64,000 nucleotides of DNA from DASYHS01 sp035998295 (GTDB taxonomy: Bacteria; Pseudomonadota; Alphaproteobacteria; Azospirillales; Azospirillaceae): positions 23,057 to 87,056 of the forward strand of contig NZ_DASYHS010000157.1 of NCBI RefSeq assembly GCF_035998295.1. The letters run 5' to 3'. A model generated the notes under the pieces. It did not search any database. It was not told the DNA's origin and saw only the letters and a program-made list of their open reading frames with translations. Below are positions 25,277 through 36,980 of the stretch, one piece after another. The translations under genes were made by a program, and so were the position numbers. The stretch's first letter is position 1, and each line of letters begins with the position of its first letter.

Positions 25277-25516
25277 ATGCGCGGGTGGTGTCTTCCTTTG
25301 CTCGGTTCCCTCATCAACTCCCTGGTGGTCGGCGCGCTGACGGTCTGGCCCCTCGCGCGCATCCTGCGGCGCGCCGGCCTGTCGCCGTGGTGGTCGCTGC
25401 TGACCTTCCTGCCCCTGGTCGGGCTGCTGGCTGTCGCCGCCGTGCTGGCGCTCAAGCCTTGGCCGACCATGCCGCCGCCGCCTCCGCCGCCGCTGCGCAA
25501 GCAGCGGGCGACCTGA
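25277..25516 (+). CDS. Small membrane protein, paralogue of the next gene
   Basis: 79 residues with two hydrophobic segments and a Pro-rich cytosolic tail (seven prolines in a row after PTM). The segment RRAGLSPWWSLLTFLPLVGLL aligns with KTGRSPLWALVLMVPLAEIL in the next gene, and both end in WP. The start at ATG 25277 has no clear ribosome site. Function unknown. Confidence 0.65.
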   Translation: MRGWCLPLLGSLINSLVVGALTVWPLARILRRAGLSPWWSLLTFLPLVGLLAVAAVLALKPWPTMPPPPPPPLRKQRAT

Positions 25517-25529
25517 GGAGGTGCCGGCC

Positions 25530-25859
25530 ATGGACCCCGTGATCGAGACCGTGACGGCCGAGTCGGCGTTGCCTTCCGTCGCCGGCCACTGGCTGCTGGA
25601 CGGCGTGCTGAGCCTGCCGGCCTGGCTCAGCCTGCTCATCGTCAGCCTGATCGTCGCCGGCAGGATCGGCTTCGCCGGCTTCGTCCTGGCCAAGACCGGG
25701 CGCAGTCCCCTGTGGGCGTTGGTACTGATGGTCCCGTTGGCCGAGATCCTTGTCGTCTGGGCGCTGGCCTATGCGCGCTGGCCGCGCTGGCAGGCCGGCC
25801 GGACCGAAGATCGGGTCGACAACCGGCGGGTCGACGACCGGCGGCCCGACGGGCCGTAG
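25530..25859 (+). CDS. Small membrane protein, paralogue of the previous gene
   Basis: 109 residues from ATG 25530, preceded by a strong AGGAGGT site that overlaps the stop of the previous gene. Two or three hydrophobic segments, then a charged tail with the near-repeats DRVDNRRVDDRR. It shares the xGxSPxW...P...WP pattern with the previous protein, so the two look like a tandem duplication. Function unknown. Confidence 0.72.
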   Translation: MDPVIETVTAESALPSVAGHWLLDGVLSLPAWLSLLIVSLIVAGRIGFAGFVLAKTGRSPLWALVLMVPLAEILVVWALAYARWPRWQAGRTEDRVDNRRVDDRRPDGP

Positions 25860-25862
25860 CGG

Positions 25863-26111
25863 TCACTCCCGGTCGCGCCGGTCGCGGCGCCACTCGTCGG
25901 CGGCCTGATCGTAGCCCCGGCGATGGCTGTAGAAGACGAGGAACATCAGCCCCACGCCGAGCACGAGCGTGCCGAGCACGCCGAGCGCCATCGCCACCAT
26001 CCCGTGAGTGCTGAGCTCGACCGGCGCGGCGGCCGCCATCCAGCGGTAGACCAGCACCGCGGCGACGACCAGCACGCCCAGCAGGACGCCCACCGTCAGC
26101 ATCGTCTTCAT
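25863..26111 (-). CDS. Small two-helix membrane protein
   Basis: 82 residues. Two hydrophobic segments (residues about 4-25 and 40-61) and a charged, Arg/Asp-rich C-terminal tail beginning SHRRGYDQAADEW. The frame is compact and ends four bases from the convergent gene. No known domain recognised; a conserved alphaproteobacterial hypothetical is likely. Confidence 0.68.
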   Translation of the reverse strand: MKTMLTVGVLLGVLVVAAVLVYRWMAAAAPVELSTHGMVAMALGVLGTLVLGVGLMFLVFYSHRRGYDQAADEWRRDRRDRE

Positions 26112-26245
26112 CGTTCGCCCTTTCCGTTTCCCGCCGGTTCAACCACCGCGAGGTGTGGGTAGTTGCCCAGCGCCGGGCTTGCGGCCCGGCGCGTCACGCT
26201 CTACCTTCCCGCGGTTTCCCACTCCTCACCCGCATGGGCAAGATC

Positions 26246-27457
<1,212 letters not shown>

Positions 27458-27484
27458 GCCGGACCGAATTCGCCGGTGCTCCCC

Positions 27485-28174
27485 TCAGCCCGCGGGCAGG
27501 GGGGAGGCCCCGATCACCGGGGCGTGGAAGTGCAGCAGCAGCGCGTACAGCACGAGGGCGGCGAGGATGCGCGGCCATCCCGTCTCGCGTAGCGCGGCCC
27601 CCACGGACTGGCGGCCGGACAGGACGGCCGCAAACGGCAGGTTCGACGTCGCCGCCGCGAAGCTCTCCCAGGCCGGCCCCTGGCGGCGTGCCGACTTGGC
27701 CTCGATCAGCAGCGTCCCTCCCAACGCCAGCACCGCGAAAGTACCGAAGAACAATACCGAGGCGAGGTCGCCGTTCGGCACCAGATGGGCCAGCGCCCAC
27801 AGGCCGATGCCCCACATCACGGGATTGCGCGTGACGCGCAGCATGCCGCGCACGCTCGATGCCGACAGCCGTTCCTGCTGGCCGACCGCGGTCGGATTGG
27901 GCGTGCTGACGCCTGCGACCAGCAGCACGAGCGAAAGCGGCACCACGAGCAGCGGGACCCAGGCCTGCCAAGGCGCCGTCCCCCATAGCGCGACGAACGG
28001 CGCGCGCCGGTAGGCCGCAACCAGCCATACGATCGCGGCCAGCGCGACCAGGGAGTACAGGGCGAGGAAGGCGCGCTCCCCCAGACGCGCGGCCAGCACG
28101 CTGCGCAGCGGCGTGCTCGACGCGCCGAAATGCGTGGCCAGCAGCACCACCGCCGCCAGGATCAGCGTCTCCAT
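27485..28174 (-). CDS. NnrU family membrane protein
   Basis: 229 residues with six to seven hydrophobic segments. RNPVMWGIGLWALAHLVPNGDLASVLFFG is the NnrU signature region. The family is linked to nitrite and nitric oxide reduction in some bacteria and is related to carotenoid isomerase 15-cis-zeta-carotene isomerase; its biochemical role is not settled. No denitrification genes are nearby. Confidence 0.85.
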   Translation of the reverse strand: METLILAAVVLLATHFGASSTPLRSVLAARLGERAFLALYSLVALAAIVWLVAAYRRAPFVALWGTAPWQAWVPLLVVPLSLVLLVAGVSTPNPTAVGQQERLSASSVRGMLRVTRNPVMWGIGLWALAHLVPNGDLASVLFFGTFAVLALGGTLLIEAKSARRQGPAWESFAAATSNLPFAAVLSGRQSVGAALRETGWPRILAALVLYALLLHFHAPVIGASPLPAG

Positions 28175-28288
28175 ACCCCTCTCCGTCCGCTCGAAGACGT
28201 CGCGAGGCTAGCGCGTCGGCCGGCCGCACGGAACCGGGAACCGCTCCACCCGTTCCCCGGATGCGCAAACGGAAAAGAGGAGCGATGC

Positions 28289-28729
28289 ATGGAGGAGACG
28301 GCCAGAGGGGCCGCTGGCATCGATGCCGCCTCCGAAGGGACGGGCCGCATGGCGGTGCCGGAATGGTACGACCTGTCGCTGCACTGGATAACGCTCGGCA
28401 TCGAGACGGCGGGGATCGTCGTGATCGTGGTGGCGGTGGTTTCGGCGACGGCCATCTTCGTCGCAGCGCTGGCGGCCAGGCGCCGCGACCTCTCCTCCGC
28501 CTACCATGGTTACCGGACGCGCCTTGCGCGCGGCATCCTGCTGGGCCTCGAGTTCCTGGTCGCCGCCGACATCATCGGCACCGTTGCGGTCGACCCGACA
28601 CTGCGCAACGTCGCGATCCTCGGGCTCATCGTCCTGATACGGACCTTCCTCAGCTTCTCGCTGGAAACGGAGATCGAGGGCCGCTGGCCGTGGAAACGGG
28701 GGCCGCGCGACGACAAGGGCGGCTCTTGA
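28289..28729 (+). CDS. DUF1622 family membrane protein
   Basis: 146 residues from ATG 28289, which has an AGGAG site six bases upstream. Three hydrophobic segments; GIETAGIVVIVVAVV, RRDLSSAYHGYRTRLARGILLGLEFLVAADII and FLSFSLETEIEGRWPW are the DUF1622 pattern. Function unknown. Confidence 0.82.
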   Translation: MEETARGAAGIDAASEGTGRMAVPEWYDLSLHWITLGIETAGIVVIVVAVVSATAIFVAALAARRRDLSSAYHGYRTRLARGILLGLEFLVAADIIGTVAVDPTLRNVAILGLIVLIRTFLSFSLETEIEGRWPWKRGPRDDKGGS

Positions 28730-28735
28730 GCCCCG

Positions 28736-28990
28736 TCAGTAGCGCCTCGGCGGCCCGCCGCGCCCGCCCCGGCTGCCGCCCCCGGTGACGCCCCCGTTGA
28801 GCGCCAGCCACAGGCCGACCGCGGCGAGCAGGCCGATCAACGTTCCGCCGCCGCCCGAGCCCGCGAGGAACAGGCTCCACAGCACGGAGACGACGGCGCC
28901 GCCCAGGAAGGCGACCCAGGCCAGGGCGTCGGGATTGCGCCGCCGAGGGGGTCGGGGCTGGTTCGGCCGGCGGAAATCGTGGACGGACAT
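28736..28990 (-). CDS. Small glycine-rich membrane protein
   Basis: 84 residues. A basic N-terminus with several prolines and arginines (residues 6-18) precedes two hydrophobic segments (ALAWVAFLGGAVVSVLWSLFLAG and LIGLLAAVGLWLALNGG), then a Gly/Arg-rich tail. No known family recognised. It follows corA by 35 bases on the same strand and may be the end of that operon. Confidence 0.6.
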   Translation of the reverse strand: MSVHDFRRPNQPRPPRRRNPDALAWVAFLGGAVVSVLWSLFLAGSGGGGTLIGLLAAVGLWLALNGGVTGGGSRGGRGGPPRRY

Positions 28991-29025
28991 GGACGGCTCC
29001 GGAACGTTGGCAGGGCGGACCCGTG

Positions 29026-30027
29026 TCAGAGCCAACCCTTGCGGCGGAAATAGGCGAGCGGAACGATGGCCGAGACCACCATCATCAACAGGGCGAGCGG
29101 ATATCCCAGCGGCCATTCGAGTTCCGGCATCACCTCGAAGTTCATGCCGTAGATGCTGGCGATCAGGGTCGGCGGCAGGAACACGACGGCAACGACCGAG
29201 AAGATCTTGATGATGGCGTTCTGCTCGATGTTGATGACGCCGAGCGTCGCATCCAGCAGGAACCCGGTCTGGTTGGCGAGGAAGGCCGCATGCTCGGAGA
29301 TCGAACGCAGGTCGCGCGTCAGCGTCTTCAGCAGCGCCTTCTGCTCCTTGCCCAGCCGGCCGGAATGCACCGCGACGAAATAGGCCAACAGGCGGTCGAG
29401 CCCGGCGAGACTGTCGCGCGTCTTGTGCGTAAGGTCGCCGACCTGCCCGATGCTGCGCATCACGTCCGTCAGCGCGGCCGGCCGGCCGGCCGCGCCGCCG
29501 TCGCGCCGGCCGGCCGACGTGGTCGGGTCGGCGACGAAGATGCAGCGGCCGAGTTCGTCCAGGCGTCCCCCGATCAGCTCCAGCACGTCGGCCGCACGGT
29601 CGATGATCGCGTCCAGAAGGTTCAGCATCGCCTCCTCGGGACCCGCGAGCAGGTCGGGCTGCCGGCGGATGCGCGCGGTGAAGGTCGCGACCGATTTCGG
29701 TTCGACGAACCGGACGGTGACGAGGAGCTTCTGGGTCAGTATGAACGTGATCGGTCCCAGCTCGGGATGCTCCGTGTCGGCGCGCGTGATGACCGGCGCC
29801 GTCATGTAGGCGGCAGGCCCCTCCGCGTAGAGGCGGCTCGAGACCTCGATCTCCTTCATCTCCTCGCGCGTCGGCGGCTCGATCCCGGCGACGGTGGCGA
29901 CATGGGCCCGTTCGGCGTCGTCGGGATGCAGCAGGTCGATCCATACCGTGCCCTCGGGCAACGGCACGCCCGGCGCCAGCGGCAGTTCGACGACGGCACC
30001 GGAGGCCAGTCCATAGGCTCGGATCAT
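29026..30027 (-). CDS. corA: CorA family divalent cation transporter
   Basis: 333 residues. The long N-terminal cytosolic domain is followed by two C-terminal membrane helices with the diagnostic YGMNFEVMPELEW motif between them. GMN forms the selectivity filter of the pentameric Mg2+/Co2+ channel. Its ATG overlaps the folD stop by one base. It is part of a leftward run yggT-DUF167-folD-corA. Confidence 0.93.
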   Translation of the reverse strand: MIRAYGLASGAVVELPLAPGVPLPEGTVWIDLLHPDDAERAHVATVAGIEPPTREEMKEIEVSSRLYAEGPAAYMTAPVITRADTEHPELGPITFILTQKLLVTVRFVEPKSVATFTARIRRQPDLLAGPEEAMLNLLDAIIDRAADVLELIGGRLDELGRCIFVADPTTSAGRRDGGAAGRPAALTDVMRSIGQVGDLTHKTRDSLAGLDRLLAYFVAVHSGRLGKEQKALLKTLTRDLRSISEHAAFLANQTGFLLDATLGVINIEQNAIIKIFSVVAVVFLPPTLIASIYGMNFEVMPELEWPLGYPLALLMMVVSAIVPLAYFRRKGWL

Positions 30028-30920
30028 CAGTCCCGCCCGAAGCGGTGGAGGCCGTGCGAGGCGCGGGCGGCAAGCACGGTGTTATGGAGCAGGCAGGCGA
30101 TCGTCATCGGCCCGACGCCGCCCGGCACCGGGGTGATCGCCCCGGCGACCGCGGCGGCCTCGTCGAAGCGCACGTCGCCGACGAGGCGGGTCTTGCCGGG
30201 TTCGGCCGCGGGCACGCGGTTGATGCCGACGTCGATCACCGTGGCCCCCGGCCTTATCCAGTCGCCCCGGACCATCTCGGGCCGGCCGACGGCGGCGACC
30301 AGGATATCGGCCCGGCGGCATTCCTCCGGCAGGTCGCGGGTGCGCGAATGGGCGAGCGTGACCGTGCAGTCCGCGCCCAGCAGGAGTTGGGCCATCGGTC
30401 GGCCGACGATGGTCGAGCGGCCCAGCACGAGGGCGCGCAGCCCCGCCAAGTCGCCCAGCGCGTCGCGCAGCAGCATCAGGCAGCCGAGCGGCGTGCAGGG
30501 AACGAGGCCGGGCAGGCCCTGGGCGAGCAGCCCGGCGTTGACGGGATGGAAGCCGTCGACGTCCTTGGCCGGGTCGATCGCGCGGATGACGGCGGACGGG
30601 TCGATACCGGACGGCAGCGGCAGCTGGACGAGGATGCCGTGCACCTCGGGGTCCCGGTTCAGGCGGTCGATGAGCGCCAGAAGCGTCGCCTGGTCGGTGC
30701 CGGCCTCGAGCCGGTGCTCGAAGGAGCGCATGCCGGCTTCCAGGGTGGCGCGCCCCTTGTTGCGGACGTAGACCTGGCTCGCCGGGTCCTCGCCGACCAG
30801 GACCACGGCGAGGCCGGGCACCAGCCCATGCCGCTCCCTCAATTCGGCGACTTCCCCGCCGATGCGGGCGCGCAGGCCCGCCGCGAACGCCTTGCCGTCG
30901 ATGATGCGTGCCTCAGTCAT
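30027..30920 (-). CDS. folD: FolD bifunctional methylenetetrahydrofolate dehydrogenase/cyclohydrolase
   Basis: 297 residues. The substrate motif VYVRNKGRATLEAGM, the LVQLPLPSGID stretch, the KDVDGFHPVNAG motif and the cofactor motif VLGRSTIVGRPMAQLL are all present, with PVPGGVGPMTIACLL near the end. It interconverts methylene-, methenyl- and formyl-tetrahydrofolate. It overlaps DUF167 upstream by 8 bases and corA downstream by one. Confidence 0.96.
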   Translation of the reverse strand: MTEARIIDGKAFAAGLRARIGGEVAELRERHGLVPGLAVVLVGEDPASQVYVRNKGRATLEAGMRSFEHRLEAGTDQATLLALIDRLNRDPEVHGILVQLPLPSGIDPSAVIRAIDPAKDVDGFHPVNAGLLAQGLPGLVPCTPLGCLMLLRDALGDLAGLRALVLGRSTIVGRPMAQLLLGADCTVTLAHSRTRDLPEECRRADILVAAVGRPEMVRGDWIRPGATVIDVGINRVPAAEPGKTRLVGDVRFDEAAAVAGAITPVPGGVGPMTIACLLHNTVLAARASHGLHRFGRD

Positions 30921-31278
30921 CTCGCCCTCGGTCGGTTCGCCGGCTCCCGATCGCGCCGAGGCGCGCTTCGATGCGTCCGGCCAGTTCCGCGGGATCGCCC
31001 GCGACGTGCAGGATCTTGTTGCGGTCGGTGGCTCCGGCGACGACGGCGACCGCCGTCCTGGGCACGCCCCACTCCTTCGCCAACAGCTTCGTCACCGCCT
31101 CGTTCGCCCGCCCGTCCTCGGGCGCCGCCGTGACCTGGACCAGCACGGCCATGGTGCCCTCGGCCGTCGGCCGAAGCCCGGCGACCGCGTTGCGCGACGC
31201 CTTCGGAGTGACGCGCGCGGCGACGCGGACGCCGTCCGGGACCACCCGGACCGGCCCGCCGCTCACATCCCGAACCAC
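30913..31278 (-). CDS. DUF167/YggU family protein
   Basis: 121 residues. RVTPKASRNAVAG near residue 23 and APEDGRANEAVTKLLAKEWGVP in the middle match DUF167, a small cytosolic family with no settled function. In many proteobacteria it follows yggT, as here: the two overlap by 16 bases. Confidence 0.88.
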   Translation of the reverse strand: MVRDVSGGPVRVVPDGVRVAARVTPKASRNAVAGLRPTAEGTMAVLVQVTAAPEDGRANEAVTKLLAKEWGVPRTAVAVVAGATDRNKILHVAGDPAELAGRIEARLGAIGSRRTDRGRDD

Positions 31279-31547
31279 AACTCGCGCAGGAGGTTGCGCA
31301 GGAAATAGATCAGCAGGATCAGGACGACCGGCGAGACGTCGATGCCGCCGAGGTTGGGCAGCACGCGCCGGATCGGCGCCAGCACCGGATCGGTCAGGCG
31401 GTAGAGCATGTCGCCGATCATGTGGACCACCCGGTTATGGGTGTTGACCACGCCGAAGGCAAACAGCCAGCTCAGGACCGCGGATGCGATCAGGACCCAG
31501 ACGTAGAGTTCCAGGACGGTGTCGATCAGGAGGAAAAGCGAGACCAT
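31263..31547 (-). CDS. YggT family membrane protein
   Basis: 94 residues with two hydrophobic segments. VLIASAVLSWLFAFGVVN, the conserved RLTDPVLAPIRRVLPNLGGIDVSPVVLIL stretch and the C-terminal aromatic region fit YggT. The family is linked to membrane protein placement or osmotic shock. It opens the leftward operon that runs to corA. Confidence 0.88.
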   Translation of the reverse strand: MVSLFLLIDTVLELYVWVLIASAVLSWLFAFGVVNTHNRVVHMIGDMLYRLTDPVLAPIRRVLPNLGGIDVSPVVLILLIYFLRNLLRELWFGM

Positions 31548-31644
31548 GGGGACGGCGCTCTGGCTGCCGGAGTGCGACGCACCCTACCCTCCCGGCCCGG
31601 TACTGGCAAGCCTCCGCACCCCCTTTTGACGGCGGGGGAAACGC

Positions 31645-31674
31645 TTGACAGGATGTGCCCCGCTCACCTATATG
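31645..31674 (+). promoter_or_regulatory. Sigma70-type promoter of tRNA-Ala
   Basis: TTGACA at 31645-31650 matches the -35 consensus exactly. TATATG at 31669-31674 follows after 18 bases. The tRNA begins 44 bases after the -10 box, a normal leader for a tRNA precursor. Confidence 0.8.
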
Positions 31675-31717
31675 CTGCGCCACAGAGCCTCGGCAATGCC
31701 GGGGTCTCCCGGACGGT

Positions 31718-31793
<76 letters not shown>

Positions 31794-31830
31794 ATCCCCT
31801 CGAAGAACCATAAATCCGCAGGCGGCGATA

Positions 31831-32205
31831 TCATCCGCCTCCCAGGTGCTTCCGAACGGCCTCGGTCAGGTCCCTGTCGCGAAAGGGCTTGGTCAGAACG
31901 GGTCGCTCCCGGTGCGCTTCGGGCAAGCCGTGCATGCTCTGGCCGGTGGTGAAGACGAAGGGGATGCCGGCGGTCGCCAGACGGTCCGCAACCCTGTCGA
32001 TGCGCTCGCCCCGCAGGTTGACGTCCAGGAAGGCCCCGTCGAACCCGCCCGCCTCCGCCAGTTCCAGGGCCTCGGCCAGCGATGCGGCCGTGCCGACCAC
32101 CTGCATTCCGAGCCCCTCCAGCACGTCCTGCATGTCCATGGCCACGAGCGGCTCGTCCTCGACGACGAGGATGCGAAGAGATGTCATGGAATGGGCGTCG
32201 GTCAC
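31831..32205 (-). CDS. Stand-alone response regulator receiver domain
   Basis: 124 residues and nothing beyond the receiver fold. The acidic pocket is VVEDEP, the phosphoacceptor Asp is in GAFLDVNLRGE, and the conserved Lys is in VLTKPF. There is no output domain, so it should signal by protein contact. I use GTG 32205, which has a GAGG site; ATG 32187 is the alternative. It lies 186 bases behind the CHASE4 kinase on the same strand, which makes that kinase the likely partner. Confidence 0.85.
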   Translation of the reverse strand: MTDAHSMTSLRILVVEDEPLVAMDMQDVLEGLGMQVVGTAASLAEALELAEAGGFDGAFLDVNLRGERIDRVADRLATAGIPFVFTTGQSMHGLPEAHRERPVLTKPFRDRDLTEAVRKHLGGG

Positions 32206-32391
32206 TGCGGCCTCGCTTTGGACGGGTCTTGCGAAGACCCTCCCGCACGTACGGGGCCCTTGGCAACCCCCTAGTGAAGGCCTGCCCTTCGGGAGTACCC
32301 TCGGGGCGTCATCCCGCGCAGCCGATGCAGGCCGGTACGGCCGCGCCGGGAGCAGGGCGCCCGGCCGCGGCTCCCGTCCGTTTCCGGCAGT

Positions 32392-34446
<2,055 letters not shown>

Positions 34447-34557
34447 CCCGGCCCTCCCTTGCTCGAAACACGCCTCGCGGCGCACGACAAGAATATTAAT
34501 CTCGTCGCGGCGATTATGGAATTAAATTATAAAAAATTTCGGGCGAATTCGGAGAGA

Positions 34558-35247
34558 TCAGCCGGCACGCCGCAGATGCGGCGTCAGGCGCCACTCCACC
34601 GATTTGACGATGCGGGTGATCAGGAAGTTGACCAGCAGGTAGATCGCGCCCGCTATGATGAAGACTTCGAATACCTGAAAAGTCTGCGAGATGATGCGCC
34701 GGGCGACGCCCGTCACCTCCAGCAGCGTGATGGTGCTGGCGAGCGAGCTCGCCTTCACCATCAGGATGATCTCGTTGCCATAGGCCGGCAACGCCTGACG
34801 CATCGCGACGGGTGCGATGATCCGCCGGTAGATCGTCATGCGGGGCATCCCGAGCGCCTTGGCCGCCTCGACCTGGCCGAAGGGTACGGACTGGATGCCG
34901 CCGCGGATGATCTCGCCGGTATAGGCCGCGGTGTTGAGGCCCAGGGCGAGGACCGCGCACCAGTAGGCCTCGCGCAGGAAGGGCCAGAGGAAGCTGTCGC
35001 GCACCAACTCGAACTGGCCGAGGCCGTAATAAATCAGGAAGATCTGCACCAGCAGCGGCGTGCCGCGGAATACAAAGACGTAGCTCCAGGCAAGGCCCGA
35101 CAGCAGCGGATGGTGCGACAGCCGGAGGAACGCGACGCCGATGGCGAGCAGCAGGCCGAACAGAAGCGACAGCGTGACGAGCTGGAGCGTGAGCGGCAGG
35201 CCGCCCAGCAGCCGCAACAGGACGTCGTAGATGGCGCCGGCTTCCAT
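34558..35247 (-). CDS. Polar amino acid ABC permease, HisM-like
   Basis: 229 residues with five predicted membrane segments. LNTAAYTGEIIRGGIQSVPFGQVEAAKALGM is the permease signature for the His/Glu/Gln/Arg/opine family. It is the last gene of the leftward ATPase-binding protein-permease-permease operon and begins 3 bases after the first permease. Basic amino acids or opines are the likely class of substrate. Confidence 0.9.
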   Translation of the reverse strand: MEAGAIYDVLLRLLGGLPLTLQLVTLSLLFGLLLAIGVAFLRLSHHPLLSGLAWSYVFVFRGTPLLVQIFLIYYGLGQFELVRDSFLWPFLREAYWCAVLALGLNTAAYTGEIIRGGIQSVPFGQVEAAKALGMPRMTIYRRIIAPVAMRQALPAYGNEIILMVKASSLASTITLLEVTGVARRIISQTFQVFEVFIIAGAIYLLVNFLITRIVKSVEWRLTPHLRRAG

Positions 35248-35250
35248 GGT

Positions 35251-35982
35251 TCAGGCCCGCCTTACGCCGCGGTTGGCATGCCGCTCGGCACGCTCGAAGC
35301 CGTAGGTGGAAATGGAGGTCATCGTGAGATACAGCACCGCCGCGGCCCCGTAGAACAGGAAGGGATTGCGCGTGGACCCGGCAGCGAGGTTGGCGGCGCG
35401 CATCAGTTCGGCCAGCGCCATGACGGAGATCAGCGACGTGTCCTTTAGGGTGAGCTGCCACACATTGCCCAGCCCCGGCAGGGCGAAACGCAGCGTCTGC
35501 GGCATCAGGATGCGCCTGAACAACTGTCCGCGGCGCATGCCGAGCGCCTTGCCGGCCTCAAGCTGGCCATAGGGCACGGCCATGATCGCGCCCCGGATCA
35601 CCTCGGTCGAATAGGCGCCGCTGATCAGGCCGATCGCCAGCACGCCGACCAGGAAGGCATCGATCTCGATGTAGCCGGCGTAGCCGAAGATCCGGGCGAC
35701 CCTCATCAGGGCGAGATTGGTGCCGAAGAACAGCAGGTAGATCACCAGCAGCTCGGGAATGCCGCGCAGCACGGTGGTGTAAAAGTCGGCGGCCACGCCG
35801 AGCACGCGGCTGCCCGAAAGCTTGGCCAGCGCGCCGAGCGTCCCGAATACCTGGCCGAGCAGGAAGCCGCCCACCGCCACGGCGACGGTCATGGCCGCGC
35901 CGCGGAGCAGCTCGTCGCCCCAGCCCGCGTCGCCGAACTTGAGAAGGTCCAGGAAATCCAACATGCGAAGGCGAGCCGGCAT
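35251..35982 (-). CDS. Polar amino acid ABC permease, HisQ-like
   Basis: 243 residues, or 237 from ATG 35964, which gives a more usual N-terminus (MLDFLDLLKFGDAG). Five predicted membrane segments; YSTEVIRGAIMAVPYGQLEAGKALGM is the family signature. It works as a heterodimer with the HisM-like protein encoded next. Confidence 0.9.
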   Translation of the reverse strand: MPARLRMLDFLDLLKFGDAGWGDELLRGAAMTVAVAVGGFLLGQVFGTLGALAKLSGSRVLGVAADFYTTVLRGIPELLVIYLLFFGTNLALMRVARIFGYAGYIEIDAFLVGVLAIGLISGAYSTEVIRGAIMAVPYGQLEAGKALGMRRGQLFRRILMPQTLRFALPGLGNVWQLTLKDTSLISVMALAELMRAANLAAGSTRNPFLFYGAAAVLYLTMTSISTYGFERAERHANRGVRRA

Positions 35983-36026
35983 CCCGGCCGCCCCGTCTCC
36001 GGGGCAGCCGGTGCCTCAGGCCCGTT

Positions 36027-36866
36027 TCACTCCTTCATCGAGGCGTCGAAGCCGAACCACTGGGTGGTCATGCGGGCGATCGTGCCGTCCTCGGTGGCGG
36101 CCTTGATCGCGGCGTCGAACTTCTCGCGGAGCGCGTCGTCGCCCTGGCGCACGCCGACGCCGACGCCGATGCCGATCGGCCCGCCGGTGAAGCCCGGACC
36201 GAAGATCTCGACACCGCCCTGGGTCTCGATCACGGACCTCGTCGCCGAGCTGTCGGCCAACATCGCGTCGATGCGGCCCGACAGCAGATCGAGCGCGATG
36301 CTGTCGACCTTGTCGTAGGTCTGGACGTCGACGTCGGGCAGGTACTCCTGCATCATGTTCTGGTGCGTGGTCGCGACCTGAACGCCGACGGTCTGGCCTT
36401 CCAACGCCTTGGCGAGCGTGTCGAGCGCCTGCTGCTCCTCGGCGCTGACCTGGTTGTAGTCAACGCGGTCGACCGGGAAATCCAGCTTGAGCAGCGGGCT
36501 GTCCTTGAGCGCCGAGAACACGATCGGCTCCGTAGCGTAGGGGCCGGCGAAGCTGATCACCTGCCGACGCTCGTCGGTGACCGACATGCCGGCCATGATC
36601 GCGTCGTACCGTCCGGTGGTCAGGCCGGGGATGATGCCGTCCCATTCCTGCGCGACGATCTCGCATTCGGCCTCCATGCGCCGGCACAGGTCCTTGGCGA
36701 GGTCGATCTCGAACCCTTCGAGCTGGCCGGCGGCGTTGGTGGTGTTCCACGGAGGATAGGCACCCTCCGTCGCGATGCGGATCCGCGACCAGTCCTGGGC
36801 CGCGGCCGTACCCGCCGTCGCCAGCAGCGCCGCACCGGCCGCCAGGGCCGCAACGATCTTCTTCAC
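36027..36866 (-). CDS. Periplasmic basic amino acid-binding protein (LAO/HisJ family)
   Basis: 279 residues from GTG 36866, chosen because AAGGAGG lies eight bases upstream and the Sec signal (KKIVAALAAGAALLATAGTAAA) starts there. The mature protein reads IRIATEGAYPPWN, LEGFEIDLAKDLC and GRYDAIMAGMSVTDERR, typical of lysine/arginine/ornithine- and histidine-binding proteins. It supplies solute to the two permeases encoded downstream. Confidence 0.92.
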   Translation of the reverse strand: MKKIVAALAAGAALLATAGTAAAQDWSRIRIATEGAYPPWNTTNAAGQLEGFEIDLAKDLCRRMEAECEIVAQEWDGIIPGLTTGRYDAIMAGMSVTDERRQVISFAGPYATEPIVFSALKDSPLLKLDFPVDRVDYNQVSAEEQQALDTLAKALEGQTVGVQVATTHQNMMQEYLPDVDVQTYDKVDSIALDLLSGRIDAMLADSSATRSVIETQGGVEIFGPGFTGGPIGIGVGVGVRQGDDALREKFDAAIKAATEDGTIARMTTQWFGFDASMKE

Positions 36867-36980
36867 TATGGTGGCCTCCTTGTTCTTGGGGATCTCGTTC
36901 TGGCCCGAACCGCGAGCCGGATCCGTTCCGGTCACAAGTTCATCATTTCCGGGCCGCGGTCAAGCCGGTCGGTACGTCGC

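Noticed and set aside
26171..26191. GC hairpin in the argG leader as an arginine-responsive element
   Set aside because: An 8-bp hairpin without a U-run or alternative partner is common by chance at this GC content.
32206..32391. GC-rich inverted repeats between the kinase and receiver genes as a terminator
   Set aside because: Stems are possible but there is no U-run on the minus strand, so read-through from kinase to receiver remains likely.
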